From contig JAPLDF010000016.1 in assembly GCA_026391835.1 (NCBI GenBank), forward strand, positions 1 to 64,000: a DNA stretch of 64,000 bases, given 5' to 3'. The notes beneath the pieces were generated by a model. The model worked only from the letters and a program-made list of their open reading frames with translations, had not been told where the DNA came from and did no database searches. The translations under genes were made by a program, and so were the position numbers. The stretch comes from Bacteroidota bacterium (GTDB lineage: Bacteria > Bacteroidota > Bacteroidia > Bacteroidales > FEN-979). Every line of letters starts with the position of its first letter. Position 1 is the first letter of the stretch. Shown in pieces: positions 54,901 through 61,337 of the stretch.

Positions 54901-55727
54901 TCACAGCATCTGTCGAAAACGGTGGCACTTCACCTGTATATCAATGGAAAGTGAATAATGTTGCGGTTGGAACAAACAGCAGCACATACACCTATACACC
55001 GTTAAACAATGACAAAGTAAATTGTGTCATCACTTCGAACAGCACAACTTATTGTTTGTCAAACAACCCTGCTACTTCCAACAGGCTCAGCATGATTGTC
55101 TACGTGACAGGGACTGCCTGCGCAGGGCTCCCCACCGTGTTATTCGACGGGATTACCTACAATACTGTTCAGATCGGCTCGCAATGCTGGCTGAGGGAGA
55201 ATATAAACAGCGGCACCAAGATACCCATCACCACAGCGCAAACAAACAACGCAATTCTTGAAAAGTACTGTTATAACGACTCCCTCATCAACTGCTCCAT
55301 GTACGGTGGTTTGTACCAGTGGAATGAAATGATGCAATATGTTACGACACCCGGAACACAGGGTATCTGTCCGACAGGCTGGCATATCCCGACGGAAGCT
55401 GACTTCATAACCCTGGCAACCACTGCAGGTGGAGTTGCTGTGGCTGGTGGAAAACTGAAAGAAGCCGGATTCGGACATTTCAGGTCACCCAATACCGGTG
55501 CGACCAATGAATTCGGCTTCACGGCATTGCCAACCGGAAGCAGTTTCAACAACGCCGGCAGTATCTTTTATACGAATATATACCAGACCGGCTACTTCCA
55601 TACTTCTACAGATTATCCATCGCCCAACGGGCCTGTTTTCAGGACTGTTTCACTGTCGGTCGCATCTTTTGGCAGTTATTACAATCTCAAGTCGACCGGG
55701 AACCCGGTACGTTGCCTGAAAAACTAA
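48924..55727 (+). CDS. Giant exported repeat protein (PKD-like, Ig-like, FISUMP)
   Basis: A 2267-residue exported protein with a signal peptide (1-24, LFAQ). Three tail-fibre-like units of about 75 residues follow (27-255), each with SAMLD or SAILD and GLLIPR or GVLIPR turns ending in a YFNGG or YYNGS motif. Then come several Ig-like repeats with SVxFTAxxxNGG-x-x-P-x-YQW (about 265-620), fourteen tandem PKD-like repeats of exactly 90 residues (about 620-1880) with YCNGA, W-x-NN-x-PSIGLAANGTGNIPxFTATN and NGCTG-x-PxSFTITVNP, two more Ig-like repeats, and a C-terminal FISUMP domain (about 2080-2267) starting VLFDGITYNTVQIGSQCWLREN. No T9SS type A tail is seen; FISUMP proteins lack one as a rule. 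A long fibrous adhesin or surface structure is inferred. Confidence 0.93.
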   Translation: MKMKKIFTHVIILILSCITFELFAQVGINNSNLTPAGSAMLDIFSTDKGLLIPRMSTVSRDLIPSPATGLLIYNTTTKFFNYFNGGAWFKIEGSFVSANSGSSRPGGGVSVSALPTKLPDSSAMLDASDPSRGFLLTRTTPESIPNPDNGLIIYDISANVLKYFSNGTWYQLCGFTTGSSGITGIQNSVGVAISISNAAPDPSAILDVISSSKGVLIPRLTNAQRNLIAPATGLTIFNTDSKAIEYYNGSEWFRMNVMFNAGISITASALSVCSGSSVNFTAFPENGGDPPSYQWKVNGLIISGATNSTFSYVPVNFDAVTCVMTLSSPCAIGSPAISNTMLMTVSPILPVSISISPSVNPVCSGSPVTFSSSVTNGGPAPTFQWKLNGFPISGATGAAYTFVPASTGVYTCTVTSNATCTSGNPATSGPVTLTVTPNPTAVVSIAASANPVCAGTLVTYTATNVSGGGTTPGYQWKVNNINAGLNSTTFSYNPVNNDVITCVMTSSLSCVTGSPATSNAVTMTVNPLLPASVSIAAVPSGPVCTGTSVTFTATPVFGGAGPLYQWKNGANPIAGATNASYTSATLSNGAAITVVMTSNATPCLTGSPATSNLITMTVYPVTSVNLVANETYCNGATTLAIVFSSPVSGTTYAWTNNTPAIGLAANGTGNIPSFTAANPGTAPVIATITVTPTANGCTGIPLSFTITINPTPTVNTVTSPSYCNGATTSAITFGSPVSGATYTWANNNPSIGLAANGTGIVPVFTATNPGTAPEIATITVTPTANGCIGTPRSFTITVNPTTTVFTVGNADYCNGATTLAITFGSPVAGTTYAWVNNTPSIGLAANGTGNIPVFTATNPGTAPVIATITVTPTANGCTGTPLSFTITVNPTATVNAVGNAAYCNGATTPVITFSSPVAGTTYAWANSNPSVGLAANGTGNIPAFTATNPGTAPEIATITVTPTANGCIGTPRSFTITVNPTTTVFAVGNADYCNGASTLAITFGSPVAGTTYAWVNNTPSIGLAANGTGNIPVFTATNSGTSTVIAAITVTPTANGCTGTTLTFDITVYPTTTVFAVSDATYCNGAAASAITFGSPVAGTTYTWANNNPSIGLAANGTGNIPSFTATNTGTAPEIASITVIPAANGCTGTPRSFTITVNPTTTVFPVGNEAHCNGATTAAITLSSPVAGTTYAWVNNTPSIGLAANGNGNIPVFTATNTGTAPVVASITVTPTANGCTGIPISFTITVNPTSTVYQVSDAVYCNGVSAAAITFGSPVAGTTYTWANNNPSIGLAANGTGNITSFTTTNSGTAPEIATVTVTPAANGCTGTPSSFTITVNPTATVFPVSNEAYCNGAATAAITFGSPVSGTTYAWVNNTPSIGLAPNGTGNIPVFTATNTGTAPEVANITVTPTANSCTGTPLSFSITVNPTATVYPVNNTAYCNEATTATVIFGSPVLGTTYAWANNNPSIGLAANGTGNLPSFTATNTGTAPEVATITVTPTANGCTGTPLSFTITVNPTTTVFAVSNETYCNGATTAAITFSSPVAGTTYTWSNNTLSIGLEASGTGNLPVFTATNSGTAPVIATITVTPAANGCTGIPSSFTITVYPTATVFPVSNETYCNGATTTLVTLGSPVAGTTYAWTNSTPSIGLAASGTGNIPVFSATNTGTAPVVATIGITPTANGCTGTPSSFTITIYPTATVNAVNDAVYCNGALTTLVTLGSPVAGTTYAWTNNTPSIGLAASGTGNIPVFTATNPGTAPVVATITITPTANGCTGIPSTFTITVNPTATVNTVSNVVYCNGATAAAITFGSPVAGTTFTWTNSNATIGLAATGTGNIASFTATNTGAAPVIATITVTPTANNCTGTPLSFTITVNQSLPASIVVTPSANNVCAGTSVTFSTAIVNGGSTPLYQWKLNNVNITGATNATYTYVPLNTQVISCVLTSNATCVTLSPATSNLVTMTVVPLVPVRAGIVASLYAVMPGTSVTFTASVENGGTSPVYQWKVNNVAVGTNSSTYTYTPLNNDKVNCVITSNSTTYCLSNNPATSNRLSMIVYVTGTACAGLPTVLFDGITYNTVQIGSQCWLRENINSGTKIPITTAQTNNAILEKYCYNDSLINCSMYGGLYQWNEMMQYVTTPGTQGICPTGWHIPTEADFITLATTAGGVAVAGGKLKEAGFGHFRSPNTGATNEFGFTALPTGSSFNNAGSIFYTNIYQTGYFHTSTDYPSPNGPVFRTVSLSVASFGSYYNLKSTGNPVRCLKN
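50785..54565 (+). repeat. Fourteen in-frame 270-bp repeats with 540-bp higher-order pattern
   Basis: The motif coding YCNGA recurs at 50817, 51087, 51357 and so on to 54327 with a constant period of 270 bases and no indel. Within repeats 2-9 a two-unit alternation is seen: NNNPSIGL with APEIA against NNTPSIGL with APVIA. Repeats 2 and 4 share a stretch of about 115 identical bases (51212-51330 and 51752-51870), which implies recent duplication or gene conversion of a two-repeat block. Confidence 0.95.
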
Positions 55728-55743
55728 CCTTCTCTTAAGTCAG

Positions 55744-55804
55744 AAAGGAGTAAGACCATCTTGAAATTCCTGTGAATTTCAAGATGGTCTTACTCCTTTT
55801 TTTG
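55744..55804 (+). terminator. Rho-independent terminator with long perfect stem
   Basis: Perfect 25-base arms at 55744-55768 and 55775-55799 enclose a 6-base loop (CCTGTG) and are followed by a run of T on the plus strand, giving efficient termination after the giant gene. The arms also end in A/T tracts on the minus strand, so the hairpin can act on transcripts of the hydrogenase-like operon too. Confidence 0.93.
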
Positions 55805-55851
55805 ATGAAACCATGTGCGGTGAAGATGCCGCGTATAACCTGTAAAATGAA

Positions 55852-56688
55852 TTACAACCTGCCGATCAAATCAAGCACACCATTGATGAAGGTGAGCGGA
55901 TGGGGCGGATTCCCCGGAACATACAGGTCTACATAATGGTGATTGAGGAAAGTCCGGTTCAATGCGGGACTTCCACTGAATATCCCGCTGCTGATGGCAT
56001 CGGTACCTGCCAATATGATTATTTTGGGTGTAGGAATCGCATCATAACAAATCTGAAGGGCTTCAGCCATATTTTCCGAAATGGGTCCGGTAATGACAAT
56101 CCCGTCAGCATGGCGCGGTGATGCAACGAATTCAATACCATACCTGCCCATGTCGAAGTTCACATTGCCGGCAGCATTCAGTTCCATTTCGGTTGAATTA
56201 TCACCACCTGCCGAAACCTGCCGCAGTTTCAACGCATGTTTGAAAAATGAACGGATCTCCTTGCGCACCTTCCCAGGATCAAGCCCTGCAGGTTGATCCC
56301 CGCCGGAAACAACTACAAGCCGCTCGCGGACATTGGTGGCCATTTTATAATCGCCGGTAAACCTTATTTTGCCGGGGAGCGCAAATTCACACTCCCGGCA
56401 AAACACGCATTTACCAAGATCAATGGTATATAATCCATGATCCGCGTCAGGATTGGCAGGAAGCAAGCCGACAGCCCCGGTGGGGCAGAGGTTCATTGCA
56501 AGATGCCCTTCGGCCGGAGTGATATAGTGGCCGATGACCGGCTTCCCGCGAAAAATTTCCGGCAGGCGGACTTTACGAAGGTCGGGTACATATTGACTGC
56601 CATGTCGGCGGAATATGTTTATCTCTTTCAGGGGCATCGGTTCATTAAAATTAATTGCTACATCCAAACTTACAGGTCGTTCCCGCAA
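55852..56688 (-). CDS. Ferredoxin-NuoB-like fusion subunit without proximal-cluster cysteines
   Basis: A 278-residue peripheral subunit of the operon's membrane complex, corresponding to HyfH and HyfI of hydrogenase 4 (NuoI and NuoB of complex I) joined in one chain. The N-terminal half (1-125) is ferredoxin-like but keeps only Cys68 (LCPTGAV) and Cys94/97/100 (CVFCREC), enough for one 4Fe-4S cluster. The C-terminal half (about 145-278) has the NuoB fold with PRHADG, but the four N2-type ligands are replaced: GSCxxCE by GGDNSTE (Asp163, Thr166), GACA by GTDA (Asp230) and PGCPP by PGNPP (Asn260). The protein overlaps the large subunit gene by 19 bases. It therefore cannot hold the usual cluster next to the active site. 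Confidence 0.88.
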   Translation of the reverse strand: MRERPVSLDVAINFNEPMPLKEINIFRRHGSQYVPDLRKVRLPEIFRGKPVIGHYITPAEGHLAMNLCPTGAVGLLPANPDADHGLYTIDLGKCVFCRECEFALPGKIRFTGDYKMATNVRERLVVVSGGDQPAGLDPGKVRKEIRSFFKHALKLRQVSAGGDNSTEMELNAAGNVNFDMGRYGIEFVASPRHADGIVITGPISENMAEALQICYDAIPTPKIIILAGTDAISSGIFSGSPALNRTFLNHHYVDLYVPGNPPHPLTFINGVLDLIGRL

Positions 56689-58208
56689 TAACTCAGGTTA
56701 AAGCTTTTATTGCACAGCGGGAAATCCGAGATTTCCTGGTTTCTCACGGCAAGCGCCAGGGCCATCCAGTTGTGAAATGACGGATCTTTGGCCTTGTAAT
56801 GAATCATCTTTCCCGAATCGCCGGTGACTGCAATATGACAAATCTCTCCCCGCCAGCCTTCCACCATTGAAATGGCCAGGGATGAAGGAGCCAGGCTGAG
56901 ATCGTATATAGGATTTTCGATTTTCGATTTTCGATTTTCGATTTCGGTCGATGTAAAAGTCCTGATCAATTCCCGGATGACCTCCATTGATTTCTCCACT
57001 TCCCTTTTACGCAGCATGGCTCTTGACCACACGTCGCCCTTGTGCAGCATCACCGGTTCATACCGGTGACCGGCATACGCCGAAAATGGGTGTGACCACC
57101 TGATATCCCGGTACATGCCGCTGCTTTTCGCGGCCATTCCTACGGCACCGATGAGGGAAGCCTGCATGGTTGTCAGTTTCCCGGTTCCCTCAAAACGACC
57201 AAGGGCACTTGGCAAGGAGAAGATCCTGTCGGTAACCTGGACATAGCGCTCCTCAACATCCTTCAGGTTTTTCAATATCTCAGCGATGGTTGCACCGGAA
57301 AGCGGGTAGTGGCTTCCGCCCGGGCGCACCAGCCCTTTTCCAAACCGGTTGCCGCACCACAACTGTGTCGTATTGATGACAATGGTCCGCAGGGCTTCGT
57401 TCACCACCTGGCCCAGCTGGTAAGCGATATCGGTACACAGCGCGGCTGTATCGCCGATGTGCATGGCTATCCGTTCAAGTTCGAGGGCGATTACGCGTTC
57501 AGCAGATAAATAAGGAGGAACCACAATGCCTGCAAGTGATTCAACTACGCCGGCATAGGCCATTGAGTGACCAACGGCAGTGTCGCCTGCAATGCTTTCG
57601 GCAAGGAGCGACTGGTGCAAAATACCCGGCTTTTCAATAAACAAATGCTCCACGCCGCGATGCTGGTACCCCAGCTGAATTTCAAGGTGCAACACCTGTT
57701 CGCCATGGCATATAAACCGGAAATGACCTGGTTCGATAATACCGGCGTGGACCGGTCCGACGCCTACTTCATGAAGTTCCTCCCCGTCGATGGAAAAGAA
57801 GGGATAATTGTTCATGATCCTTGATTGATCTGCCCTGTCGAAAGGATAGCGGACGGGTTTCATCCAGGGATGCTCCCGGAAGGTAATCCCGAAATTTTCA
57901 TGGATCTCCCGTTCGAACGCATGAAACTGGAAGTGCCTGGCAGTGAGCGATTGCAAAGAAAGTGAAGGTTCCAGAGGCTGTTCGTGCGAAAAGATCAGGA
58001 GCGCATGGTTTTCATCGGCAGCCATGCAACAGATAAACCGGTATGTATCCGGCTTGGGAAGCACAAAATAGGAAACACAATGGGTGCCCTCCTCCCCCAT
58101 CAACAAATCAACAAATGCCGAAAATTCAGGATATTGCAATACTGGGATATCAGCAAGTTTTACTGTCCCGGGGTTTGTAAGGATCTCGATGTATCTCTGG
58201 TCCATCAT
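56670..58208 (-). CDS. NuoC/D-like large subunit lacking NiFe ligands
   Basis: A 512-residue fusion of a NuoC-type domain (about 1-130, with FEREIHENFGITFREHP) and a NuoD/HyfG-type domain. The ATG at 58208, which overlaps the upstream stop codon as TAATG, is preferred to the frame's extra upstream 38 residues. At the N-terminal NiFe site the usual E-R-I-C-G-I-C is E-S-I-A-G-D-T (residues about 204-210), and the C-terminal D-P-C-x-x-C is absent (FPLCNKSFNLSYCGNDL), so all four metal-binding cysteines are missing. A repeat array codes EIENRKSKIENP in the loop at about 436-447. The subunit groups with energy-converting hydrogenase-related (Ehr) complexes rather than true hydrogenases. Confidence 0.88.
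   Translation of the reverse strand: MMDQRYIEILTNPGTVKLADIPVLQYPEFSAFVDLLMGEEGTHCVSYFVLPKPDTYRFICCMAADENHALLIFSHEQPLEPSLSLQSLTARHFQFHAFEREIHENFGITFREHPWMKPVRYPFDRADQSRIMNNYPFFSIDGEELHEVGVGPVHAGIIEPGHFRFICHGEQVLHLEIQLGYQHRGVEHLFIEKPGILHQSLLAESIAGDTAVGHSMAYAGVVESLAGIVVPPYLSAERVIALELERIAMHIGDTAALCTDIAYQLGQVVNEALRTIVINTTQLWCGNRFGKGLVRPGGSHYPLSGATIAEILKNLKDVEERYVQVTDRIFSLPSALGRFEGTGKLTTMQASLIGAVGMAAKSSGMYRDIRWSHPFSAYAGHRYEPVMLHKGDVWSRAMLRKREVEKSMEVIRELIRTFTSTEIENRKSKIENPIYDLSLAPSSLAISMVEGWRGEICHIAVTGDSGKMIHYKAKDPSFHNWMALALAVRNQEISDFPLCNKSFNLSYCGNDL
56911..56946. repeat. In-frame GATTTTC array inside the large subunit gene
   Basis: Four to five copies of GATTTTC run as GGATTTTCGATTTTCGATTTTCG over 56911-56946, giving ENRKSKIEN in the protein's reading frame. 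The array resembles the intergenic units at 44775 and 12703 and interrupts the otherwise conserved C-terminal region of the subunit. Confidence 0.85.
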
Positions 58209-59656
58209 TATTTCGGCAGTGACTGAATGATTGATGCGATAAGTTGCCGCAAAGGCTCCGGCTGAACAAAACAGATAAAAATGACCAGCCCGAATAAGAC
58301 ATATTGACTGGCTGATTGCCACGGGTTGACCTTGTACTGCTCATGAAGTGGTTTTTCGCGCGGCTGGGAATATACGATATGCAGCACCCTCGTAAGCAGC
58401 GCATACAATACAAAGCAGAGCAGCAGGGCGGTCACTCCCAGCAGCAAATAATCATGGGAGCCTACCATGGCCTTCATCAGGTATAGTTCGGATATGAACA
58501 TGCCGGATGGCGGGATGGCGGTGATGCACAAAAACCCCAAAAGCAGGGCGGTAGCGCCGGCCGGGTAGAGTGCCATATAATTCCCGGATTCGTCGAGTTT
58601 ATAGGTTCCCATCACTTTGTACGATTGCCCCATCTGGTAGAACAAACCCGCTTTTGTAAATGAGTGAAGTACGATGTGGAGAATGGCTGCATAGTAACCT
58701 ATTCCTCCCACACCAAGGGCGATGGCAACAATTCCCATGTTTTCGAGGCTCGAATAGGCCAGCATGCGTTTGTTGTGTTTGGCCTTGAGCATATATCCCG
58801 CAGATACGAGCAACGACAATACCCCTGACAGGATCAGCACATGGTTCATGAAGGGCAGGATGGTGGTGGCCGAGAACAGGGCATAGATCCGGAAAATGGC
58901 GAGAAACCCAACATTCATCAGGGTTGTGGATATGAATGCACTGATTGGCGGTGGTGAAACCGTATGGGCATCCACTGTGACGGTGTGCATTGGGAAAAGT
59001 CCCATCTTGGTGCTGTATCCCACCAGGACAAATACAAATGAGATTTTCAGGTAGAGCGGGTTGGCCATTCTTGCTATTTCAGAGATGCTGTCGAAGGAGA
59101 GGTGAAGCAAACGGGCATCATGCACGGTAAATCCGAGGAAGAGGATCCCGAGGTATGCAAGGGCTATCCCAACCGAACAAACAAAGACATATTTCCAGGT
59201 AGCCTCCAGCGCCATCGGGGTACGGTCGTGGTAAATGAGGGCTGCCACAGCCAGCGTGGTTGCTTCAACAAAGATCCAGACGGTGGTCATCCCATTTGCA
59301 AGGTAGGCTCCCGACATGGCTGCAACAAGGGCAATGAGCGCGGCGTGATAGATGGAATAGACCCGGTTCCCGGCATCCTTTACATAGATGAAGCCATGAT
59401 AAACGGTTGTGATGGTGAGTATTGACAGGATTGACAGCAACAACACACCGAGCGGATCGAAGGTAAAATAATCAAGCACCGTCTCACCCAGGTGAAGCCA
59501 TGCATACCCAGAGAAGGCAATATGGGTGGCAACATAGAGGATGGTCAGGATCCGCGCCAGCGGCTTGTGATGCACCAGTCCGACAACAGCACCCGTGAGG
59601 AGCGAAATCACAAAAAAACCAATCAATATGTACCCTGATCCGGCCATTAAAATCAT
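58208..59656 (-). CDS. Proton-translocating antiporter-like subunit (HyfF/NuoN type)
   Basis: A 482-residue membrane protein with about 14 membrane segments of the NuoL/M/N (Mrp antiporter) family. Key residues in the conduction path are in TTVWIFVEATTLAVAAL with the conserved Glu, GYSTKMGLFPMHT with the broken-helix Lys, and KHNKRMLAYSSLENMG with the second Lys/His. Position in the operon and length correspond to HyfF. Its stop overlaps the start of the large subunit gene by one base. An alternative start lies at Met4 (59647). Confidence 0.9.
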   Translation of the reverse strand: MILMAGSGYILIGFFVISLLTGAVVGLVHHKPLARILTILYVATHIAFSGYAWLHLGETVLDYFTFDPLGVLLLSILSILTITTVYHGFIYVKDAGNRVYSIYHAALIALVAAMSGAYLANGMTTVWIFVEATTLAVAALIYHDRTPMALEATWKYVFVCSVGIALAYLGILFLGFTVHDARLLHLSFDSISEIARMANPLYLKISFVFVLVGYSTKMGLFPMHTVTVDAHTVSPPPISAFISTTLMNVGFLAIFRIYALFSATTILPFMNHVLILSGVLSLLVSAGYMLKAKHNKRMLAYSSLENMGIVAIALGVGGIGYYAAILHIVLHSFTKAGLFYQMGQSYKVMGTYKLDESGNYMALYPAGATALLLGFLCITAIPPSGMFISELYLMKAMVGSHDYLLLGVTALLLCFVLYALLTRVLHIVYSQPREKPLHEQYKVNPWQSASQYVLFGLVIFICFVQPEPLRQLIASIIQSLPK

Positions 59657-59733
59657 TTTCTACCGATGATTCCGCACCTGCGCCGCGGAAAATTAACAAT
59701 TTCCTTCATTGTTTGCATTGTTTTCATTGCCTG

Positions 59734-60351
59734 TCAATCATCCTTAAGCATCGTCAACTCATGTGCACTTTGCTTCAGGCGCATCACGAATATTCCCAGG
59801 ATCAGCACGCTGACAAAAATATCGAGCAGGATGCCGATGTTGATCAGCATGGGCATTTCGCTGCCGATGGCAAGGGAAAGTAACAAAACGGCATTCTCAA
59901 TGACCAGGAATCCAACCAGGTGGGAAAATATTTTCTTATGTGAAATGATCATAAAGAGCCCGGTATACACGGCAAAAAAGGCAACGATGAAGTATATCAT
60001 GTTTTCCGGCGTCGTGTTCATTGAAAAGGAGACCACGATGCTCAGCAGAAGTCCGAGGGTGATGAACAGCAGCGAATAAAACCCCGGCAGCGCTTTGTCG
60101 TGCACCCTGGCTTCACCGGTTTTGCTTATAATCCGGAATAACAGATACGGAACAACGATCACCTTGAAAACCAGCGTTTCAAGTGCAACGAAAATCAAGG
60201 TTGCAAGGGTGATGGCGTGCAGTTCAAGAAATGACAGGATGAATAGCAATGCCCCCTGGAACCCGATGAGCCCGGCATATACCGGGAACCGCTCGGTCAT
60301 GCTGAGGTAGATCAGTGTGATGGCAAACATTATGATAATCAATACATTCAT
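59734..60351 (-). CDS. HyfE-like membrane subunit
   Basis: A 205-residue membrane protein with six helices, corresponding in length and context to HyfE, which combines NuoK-like features. Helix 3-4 contains KVIVVPYLLFRI and the later region SHKKIFSHLVGFLVIENAVLLLSLAIG, with the Glu of NuoK-type subunits in LVIENAVLL. It starts where the HyfC-like gene ends, with a 1-base overlap at 60351. Role: membrane proton path between the peripheral arm and the large antiporter subunits. Confidence 0.88.
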   Translation of the reverse strand: MNVLIIIMFAITLIYLSMTERFPVYAGLIGFQGALLFILSFLELHAITLATLIFVALETLVFKVIVVPYLLFRIISKTGEARVHDKALPGFYSLLFITLGLLLSIVVSFSMNTTPENMIYFIVAFFAVYTGLFMIISHKKIFSHLVGFLVIENAVLLLSLAIGSEMPMLINIGILLDIFVSVLILGIFVMRLKQSAHELTMLKDD

Positions 60352-61337
60352 TAATCAACCATTTTAAACGTGATCAACAATACCAGGATAAATGCTACCA
60401 GGGCGATCGAACTCAGGGTAACGATGAATTGCGGGTTCCGAACAAGTTTCTTCCGCGCCCTGAATGACTCCATCAAACCGATCAGCGATGCAAACACAGC
60501 CTGTATCATAAAATAAACGCCAACCTGCATCACCACCATCCATCCTGAACCCACATTGTGCAACATTCCTTTTTCACCGTTCATCAGCAACTGTTCACTG
60601 TTCGCTATAAGCTGTCCGCCATCCACCGGGACCAGGAAGTTGGCGATGAGCAGTCCGTACATGGCAAATTTCAGGGCGGTGCCAATTTGTATCAGTGCCA
60701 GGTCAAATCCGCTATGGTCAAGGATCATCACCTCATGGATCATGGTGAGTTCTAAATGCGTTTTCGGATCATCCACCGGCATGCGGCTGTTTTCGATCAT
60801 GGCGATCTGGATCAGCAGGTAAACTGCGATAAACCCGATGATGAACGCGTTGTGCCCGGTAAACTGGAACGATTCAAATATTTGCTGCATGGAGGTATGG
60901 CCGGTAAGCAATGCCAGCGTACCAAACAAGATAAAGAAAGCCGGTTCGGCCAGCATGGAGTAGAGTGCTTCTCGGTTGGCCCCCATTCCTTCAAAACTGC
61001 TCCCTGTGTCTAGTGCACCCAGGATGAACATGAATTTGCCGAGTGCGAGCAGGTAGGCAAAGAGGACAAAGTCGCCGTTAAAGCCAAACAACGATGGCAT
61101 TCCCGGGAAGGGGAGCAACAGCATGGCGCAGATAATGGTCGACAAATAGATTGCCGGGGCAATTTGAAAGATGTAACTCGTGGTGGTACTGAATACGCTT
61201 CCTTTGCGCAACAGCACCAGGATGTTTTTCCAGGGCTGCAGGATGCCGGGTCCTTTCCGGCCACTGGCAATGCTCTTTATCCGCAGGATCAATCCCGGGA
61301 AAAAGACGGCAGTAACGATGGCAAGCAAAAAACCCAT
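60351..61337 (-). CDS. HyfC/NuoH-like membrane subunit
   Basis: A 328-residue protein with about eight membrane helices. ILRIKSIASGRKGPGILQPWKNIL is typical of the NuoH/HyfC N-terminus, and PVDDPKTHLELTMIHEVMILDHSG is the conserved loop carrying acidic residues that face the quinone/active-site channel (EMTMxHE-type). It links the membrane arm to the large/small subunit pair. It is in the middle of the operon with 1-base overlaps on both sides. Confidence 0.92.
   Translation of the reverse strand: MGFLLAIVTAVFFPGLILRIKSIASGRKGPGILQPWKNILVLLRKGSVFSTTTSYIFQIAPAIYLSTIICAMLLLPFPGMPSLFGFNGDFVLFAYLLALGKFMFILGALDTGSSFEGMGANREALYSMLAEPAFFILFGTLALLTGHTSMQQIFESFQFTGHNAFIIGFIAVYLLIQIAMIENSRMPVDDPKTHLELTMIHEVMILDHSGFDLALIQIGTALKFAMYGLLIANFLVPVDGGQLIANSEQLLMNGEKGMLHNVGSGWMVVMQVGVYFMIQAVFASLIGLMESFRARKKLVRNPQFIVTLSSIALVAFILVLLITFKMVD

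Noticed and set aside
55852-58208. Calling the operon a formate hydrogenlyase or hydrogenase 4
   Set aside because: The NiFe-binding cysteines are missing, and there are no formate dehydrogenase or maturation genes in the window.
58209-58322. Longer start for the hydrogenase-like large subunit
   Set aside because: It lies wholly within the upstream gene in another frame; the TAATG overlap at 58206-58210 is the typical coupled start in this operon.
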